Shown here: positions 19,986 to 22,459 of the stretch, piece after piece
How the letters are laid out: each line of letters begins with the position of its first letter
Position numbering within the stretch: position 1 is the first letter of the stretch
From: Bacillota bacterium
GTDB lineage: Bacteria; Eremiobacterota; SpSt-956; JAKJGF01
Length of the DNA: 22,459 nt
Direction of reading: 5' to 3'
Assembly: GCA_029555925.1 (NCBI GenBank)
Contig: JAKPQU010000076.1
Location: forward strand, 1 to 22,459
Position numbers and translations under genes: made by a program
The notes under the pieces: generated by a model
What the model was told of the DNA's origin: nothing
Seen by the model: the letters and a program-made list of their open reading frames with translations, nothing else
Databases searched by the model: none

Positions 19986-21267
19986 GCTTATATTTCAACT
20001 GGCTGTAGAAAGTAGCTATTTTCTTACGGAAATCGGTATCTTTTTCTTTTTTCATAGACTCCAGAATAGCAGGAGCAATAGATTCATCTCCAATCTTTTC
20101 CAGGGCCTGTAACGATATGAGACGAAGCTCATAATCAGGATCATTCTGCATTAAATCCAGGAGAAACTCTGCAGATTCCATAAATTTCATTTCTCCCATA
20201 ATAAAAATAATATCTGCTTTTTCATTGAAATCTTCTGTAAGTGCAAATTCTTCCAGCAGACTTTCAATAGTTATACCATCAAGTAAATCCTCTATAGGTT
20301 TATCCAGAAGCTCCTGTGCTGTTATATCATCTACATCTTCCGTTAAAGATTTATATTCACCGGAAGCCTCTTCTTTTATTACATCTTCCATTTCATCATA
20401 TCTTTCTTTCTCATTTATTTCTTCTTGTACCTCTTCTTCTACCTTCTCCTCTGTTTCTTCTTGTACCTCTTCTTCTACCTTCTCCTCTGTTTCTTCTTCT
20501 ATCTCTTCTTCTATTTCCCCGTCGAATTCTTTTGTTTTCCCGGTTTCAAAGGTATTTTCAAGAACTTCCTTTGTACTTTCTATACTGCCCATAGCCACTT
20601 CAAGTAATTCATCTATATTATTAATATGTTCAATATCTATTTCAGGTAGAGACATTTCCTGTGTATCATCTATAACCTCCAGCAATATATCTACCAGATT
20701 TGCCTTTTTAGTGTCTTCTTTGGGCTCAGTTATTTCGGCTGCAACAGAAATTTCTTCTGATATTGTTTCTTGAATAACACTTTTTTCTTCTTTTTTTACA
20801 GAAACAGGTAAAGGAGGAGGGTTCTGAGAAGTTTTGAGTTTTTTTATTTCACTTTTTACTTTTGCTGTTCCGGCTTCCCTCTGCTGGTTTAATATTTGTT
20901 CTGCTCTTTCTCTTATCCATTTATCAGGATCCATCAGGCTCAAATGAAGCAAAAATTCAGCAAGGGTTAAATCTTCACACCACTCAAGAACACGGCCAAG
21001 TAATATAAGCGCATTACGCCGATCCTCTCTGGAAGTCCCCCGTTTTATTATATTCTTTAGTTTTGTCACATCCTCAACATCGAAACAGGTTCTACCTTTA
21101 CCTTTTATAACGAGTAATTTTCCGCATTTACTGCAGTAAAGGTCCGTATCTTCCGCCACCTGATAAACATCTATATTTTCACAGAAAGGACAGGCAATCT
21201 CAAAATTTTCTTCCCTTTCCTCTACCCTAAAATTGCCATGTCTATCAGCAATAACTTTAAATTTCAT
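19975..21267 (-). CDS. Acidic zinc-ribbon protein with repeat region and HEAT-like C-terminus
   Basis: Unrecognised protein of 430 residues. The N-terminus has a zinc ribbon (C26, C29, C45, C48). A short helical block (about 70-125) resembling a HEAT unit follows, then a long, disordered, Glu-rich linker (about 130-320) with a perfect duplication of 12 residues. The C-terminal 80 residues (for example SAEFLLDLMQNDPDYELRLI) look like HEAT-type helices. ATG 21267 has AGGAG 10 nt upstream; a longer frame to 21306 lacks a ribosome site. The last residues RKA and the TGA stop come from a heptamer array. It shares HEAT style with the protein at 6890-8986. No catalytic motif; a scaffold role is a guess. 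Confidence 0.82.
   Translation of the reverse strand: MKFKVIADRHGNFRVEEREENFEIACPFCENIDVYQVAEDTDLYCSKCGKLLVIKGKGRTCFDVEDVTKLKNIIKRGTSREDRRNALILLGRVLEWCEDLTLAEFLLHLSLMDPDKWIRERAEQILNQQREAGTAKVKSEIKKLKTSQNPPPLPVSVKKEEKSVIQETISEEISVAAEITEPKEDTKKANLVDILLEVIDDTQEMSLPEIDIEHINNIDELLEVAMGSIESTKEVLENTFETGKTKEFDGEIEEEIEEETEEKVEEEVQEETEEKVEEEVQEEINEKERYDEMEDVIKEEASGEYKSLTEDVDDITAQELLDKPIEDLLDGITIESLLEEFALTEDFNEKADIIFIMGEMKFMESAEFLLDLMQNDPDYELRLISLQALEKIGDESIAPAILESMKKEKDTDFRKKIATFYSQLKYKRKA
20422..20493 (-). repeat. 36-bp perfect tandem duplication inside a gene
   Basis: Two identical 36-bp copies (20422-20457 and 20458-20493), followed by a degenerate third. They encode 12-residue units of the pattern EETEEKVEEEVQ at about residues 259-282 of the acidic zinc-ribbon protein. 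The unit keeps the reading frame, so copy number can change without disrupting the protein. Confidence 0.85.
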
Positions 21268-21313
21268 AATAAAATACTCCTGAAAAGAACTATCACTCCC
21301 AGTCACACATGTG

Positions 21314-21459
21314 AATGAAAATTTGCCATTATTCCGAACATTTACATTATCTTCATAAATTCAGTCCCATCCTCCAGATGAGCACTATCCCAACATCTAA
21401 AGTGCCTCTGCTTAATTTTCATCTAAAGCTTTATTTTACGCCATTAAAAATGAAAATTT
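21314..21459. promoter_or_regulatory. AT-rich gap with repeated AATGAAAATTT
   Basis: The roughly 205-base gap between the double B-box and acidic zinc-ribbon genes has no heptamer array. It carries AATGAAAATTT twice (21314-21324 and 21449-21459) and AATTTTCAT in reverse at 21414-21422. These could be regulator sites or simply AT-rich coincidence. Confidence 0.2.
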
Positions 21460-21472
21460 CTGCACCTTTAAA

Positions 21473-21925
21473 TTACCAGTGTCCTTTGGATTGTCGTGAA
21501 AGTCTCTGGGAAAGAGGGATTTTTTTCCAGCATTCCTGACAGATAAGATCTTCCTTATGTTCAAAAGCTATACATTTTTCACATAAATTCTTTTTACAAC
21601 GGCAGCAGGAAGCTACTGCCTGAACATCTCTGTGATGAACGCAGAGTTTAACAGATGCCAGATAGGCCTGTTTTTCCTGGGCATTTTTTATAAGATTGCC
21701 TATTCTGTTCTGCTGCACATCTTTGCCTTTACCTGTCTGCTCGTCTTCCGCTCCTCCTTCAAGGGTCTTCTGTTTTTCCCTTTCTTTTATATACATCTGA
21801 TCTGTTCTGCAAACCTTGCATAGAGTTTTGCCCTGCTTGAGAGGAGCACAGGTATTACAAAAATGATTACCACAATCCTGACAGACTCTTATTGCTGGTA
21901 TATTGGGATGATTTGGACAGTTCAT
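21473..21925 (-). CDS. Double B-box-type zinc finger protein
   Basis: Protein of 150 residues with two similar B-box-like zinc modules joined by a charged linker (about 43-92). Module 1: C3, H6, C15, C18, C23, C26, C36, C39. Module 2: C95, H98, C107, C110, C115, C118, C129, C132, with H123 also available; the spacing is nearly the same, so the modules arose by duplication. B-box fingers are best known in eukaryotic TRIM proteins; bacterial versions are often fused to membrane segments, absent here. The role is probably protein-protein contact. ATG 21925 has only a weak ribosome site (GAG 8 nt upstream). It lies between a terminator on the upstream side and the acidic zinc-ribbon gene. Confidence 0.82.
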   Translation of the reverse strand: MNCPNHPNIPAIRVCQDCGNHFCNTCAPLKQGKTLCKVCRTDQMYIKEREKQKTLEGGAEDEQTGKGKDVQQNRIGNLIKNAQEKQAYLASVKLCVHHRDVQAVASCCRCKKNLCEKCIAFEHKEDLICQECWKKIPLSQRLSRQSKGHW

Positions 21926-21949
21926 AATTAGCTCAGTACCGGTTCAAGT

Positions 21950-21972
21950 AAAAAAACTCCGGCTAACCGAAG
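21950..21972 (-). terminator. Intrinsic terminator
   Basis: On the minus strand CTTCGG-TTAG-CCGGAG (one G-T pair) forms a 6-bp stem with a 4-base loop and is followed at once by seven T. It would end transcripts coming from the truncated gene at 22078, about 105 nt after its stop. It is the only clear intrinsic terminator I find in the window, and it lies in the array-free part. Confidence 0.7.
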
Positions 21973-22013
21973 CCTCCTTTCGAAATTTATATTTAAAATC
22001 TTTCAATATAATA

Positions 22014-22046
22014 GAACGACAAAATGCATCCTACATTTCGTCGTTC
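22014..22046. other. Strong hairpin between stop and terminator
   Basis: GAACGACAAAATG (22014-22026) pairs with CATTTCGTCGTTC (22034-22046), 12 of 13 positions, around a 7-base loop. It stands between the stop of the truncated gene (22078) and the intrinsic terminator. It could protect the 3' end, be a processed RNA or bind a regulator. Confidence 0.45.
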
Positions 22047-22077
22047 CATATAACATGAAATACTATATTGACTGGTA

Positions 22078-22459
22078 TTAATCATACCAGAGCTGCCACG
22101 GAGCTTCTTTGTGTATATACGTATTTAAACCGAATTCAAAGGACTCCGGAGCATATAATTTCCATACATCTTTTTCATCTCTGCTGAGATATACATAGAA
22201 TGTACGGGGGCCGTCTTTATAAGGAGCCCAGTTATCAAAATCAAAATCTCCTGTTACCTCGTAGCACTCAAGCCTCTGATCGGGATCACAGTAATTATCC
22301 AGTTTTATTATACTCAAAAGCTTTACACTTTTCATATAGAGATCTGATTTACCATACTCTGTCCAGCCTACAAGAGAAACATGTCTGCCATTGGAAAGAG
22401 TTACATCCTTACAATCCTTAACCATAAGATCCTGAATGGCACAGTAGTCTTTGTCACAC
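22078..22459 (-). CDS. Unknown protein, 5' end outside the window (partial)
   Basis: The reading frame is open from the right edge to TAA 22078-22080, about 126 residues. An ATG at 22425 with AGGA a few bases upstream could be a start, giving 115 residues, but the frame continues without stop to the window edge (CDKDYCAIQD and onward), so the gene may begin outside. The protein is rich in aromatic and acidic residues (GDFDFDNWAPYKDGPRTFYV, then a C-terminal WQLWYD) and looks like a small beta-rich domain. I do not recognise it. A hairpin and an intrinsic terminator follow downstream on its strand. Confidence 0.65.
   Translation of the reverse strand, partial: CDKDYCAIQDLMVKDCKDVTLSNGRHVSLVGWTEYGKSDLYMKSVKLLSIIKLDNYCDPDQRLECYEVTGDFDFDNWAPYKDGPRTFYVYLSRDEKDVWKLYAPESFEFGLNTYIHKEAPWQLWYD

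Noticed and set aside
20225..20773. Ser-rich plus-strand open frame of about 182 codons
   Set aside because: It is the complement of the Glu-rich linker of the acidic zinc-ribbon protein; Ser repeats are the expected shadow.

Overview
This window is a stretch of bacterial chromosome, AT-rich by eye, with 18 complete protein genes, two genes cut by the window edges and one possible micro-ORF. I see no tRNA, rRNA, transposase, CRISPR array or phage module. The gene set is dominated by signalling and scaffold proteins: a PAS hybrid histidine kinase, a PilZ protein, a two-receiver response regulator, an HD-GYP protein, a (p)ppGpp synthetase domain protein, three large TPR or HEAT/TPR proteins and several zinc-ribbon or B-box proteins. 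A few housekeeping genes are mixed in: a TsaC/Sua5-type tRNA modification enzyme, a class I aminotransferase and a lytic transglycosylase. This recalls sensory and scaffold-rich uncultured or deep-branching bacteria, but the sequence alone does not fix the phylum.

Layout. Plus-strand block 1-3776: the tail of an upstream gene, the hybrid kinase, PilZ and a membrane zinc-ribbon protein. Minus-strand block 3873-12818: FmdB-like protein, lytic transglycosylase, Sua5, TPR protein, HEAT+TPR protein, acidic helical protein, secreted FxLYD-like protein and aminotransferase. Plus-strand block 12967-17559: a possible micro-ORF, the REC-REC regulator, HD-GYP and a 638-residue TPR protein. Then a zinc-finger protein and the (p)ppGpp synthetase (minus), a stand-alone Smr protein (plus, divergent), and a minus-strand tail with an acidic zinc-ribbon protein, a double B-box protein and a truncated unknown gene.

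The most striking feature is not a gene. Nearly every intergenic space from 1 to about 19985 holds tandem heptamers of the form GTGANNN, kept in strict 7-nt phase. Usually a GTGA-reading arm meets a TCAC-reading arm, so the two could fold on each other. At five loci, in both orientations, the arms come from two different heptamer families (GTRAYGC and GTGAGTC/GTGAARA) and meet at the same 17-nt junction, consensus GTRAYKGGCARTTTCAC. This marks copies of one composite element with variable repeat number. The arrays touch genes closely: about ten genes have their stop codon in, or sharing a base with, an array heptamer, several with C-terminal residues encoded by it, and six genes start 7-15 nt from an array with no Shine-Dalgarno sequence. 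Arrays are absent from 19986 to 22459, where a conventional intrinsic terminator appears instead.

The genes suggest c-di-GMP signalling (PilZ, HD-GYP), phosphorelay signalling (hybrid kinase, REC-REC) and alarmone signalling (synthetase domain) beside large repeat scaffolds. No obvious single-pathway operon is visible. Start codons were reassigned for several genes because reading frames run open through the arrays and add false N-terminal tails.
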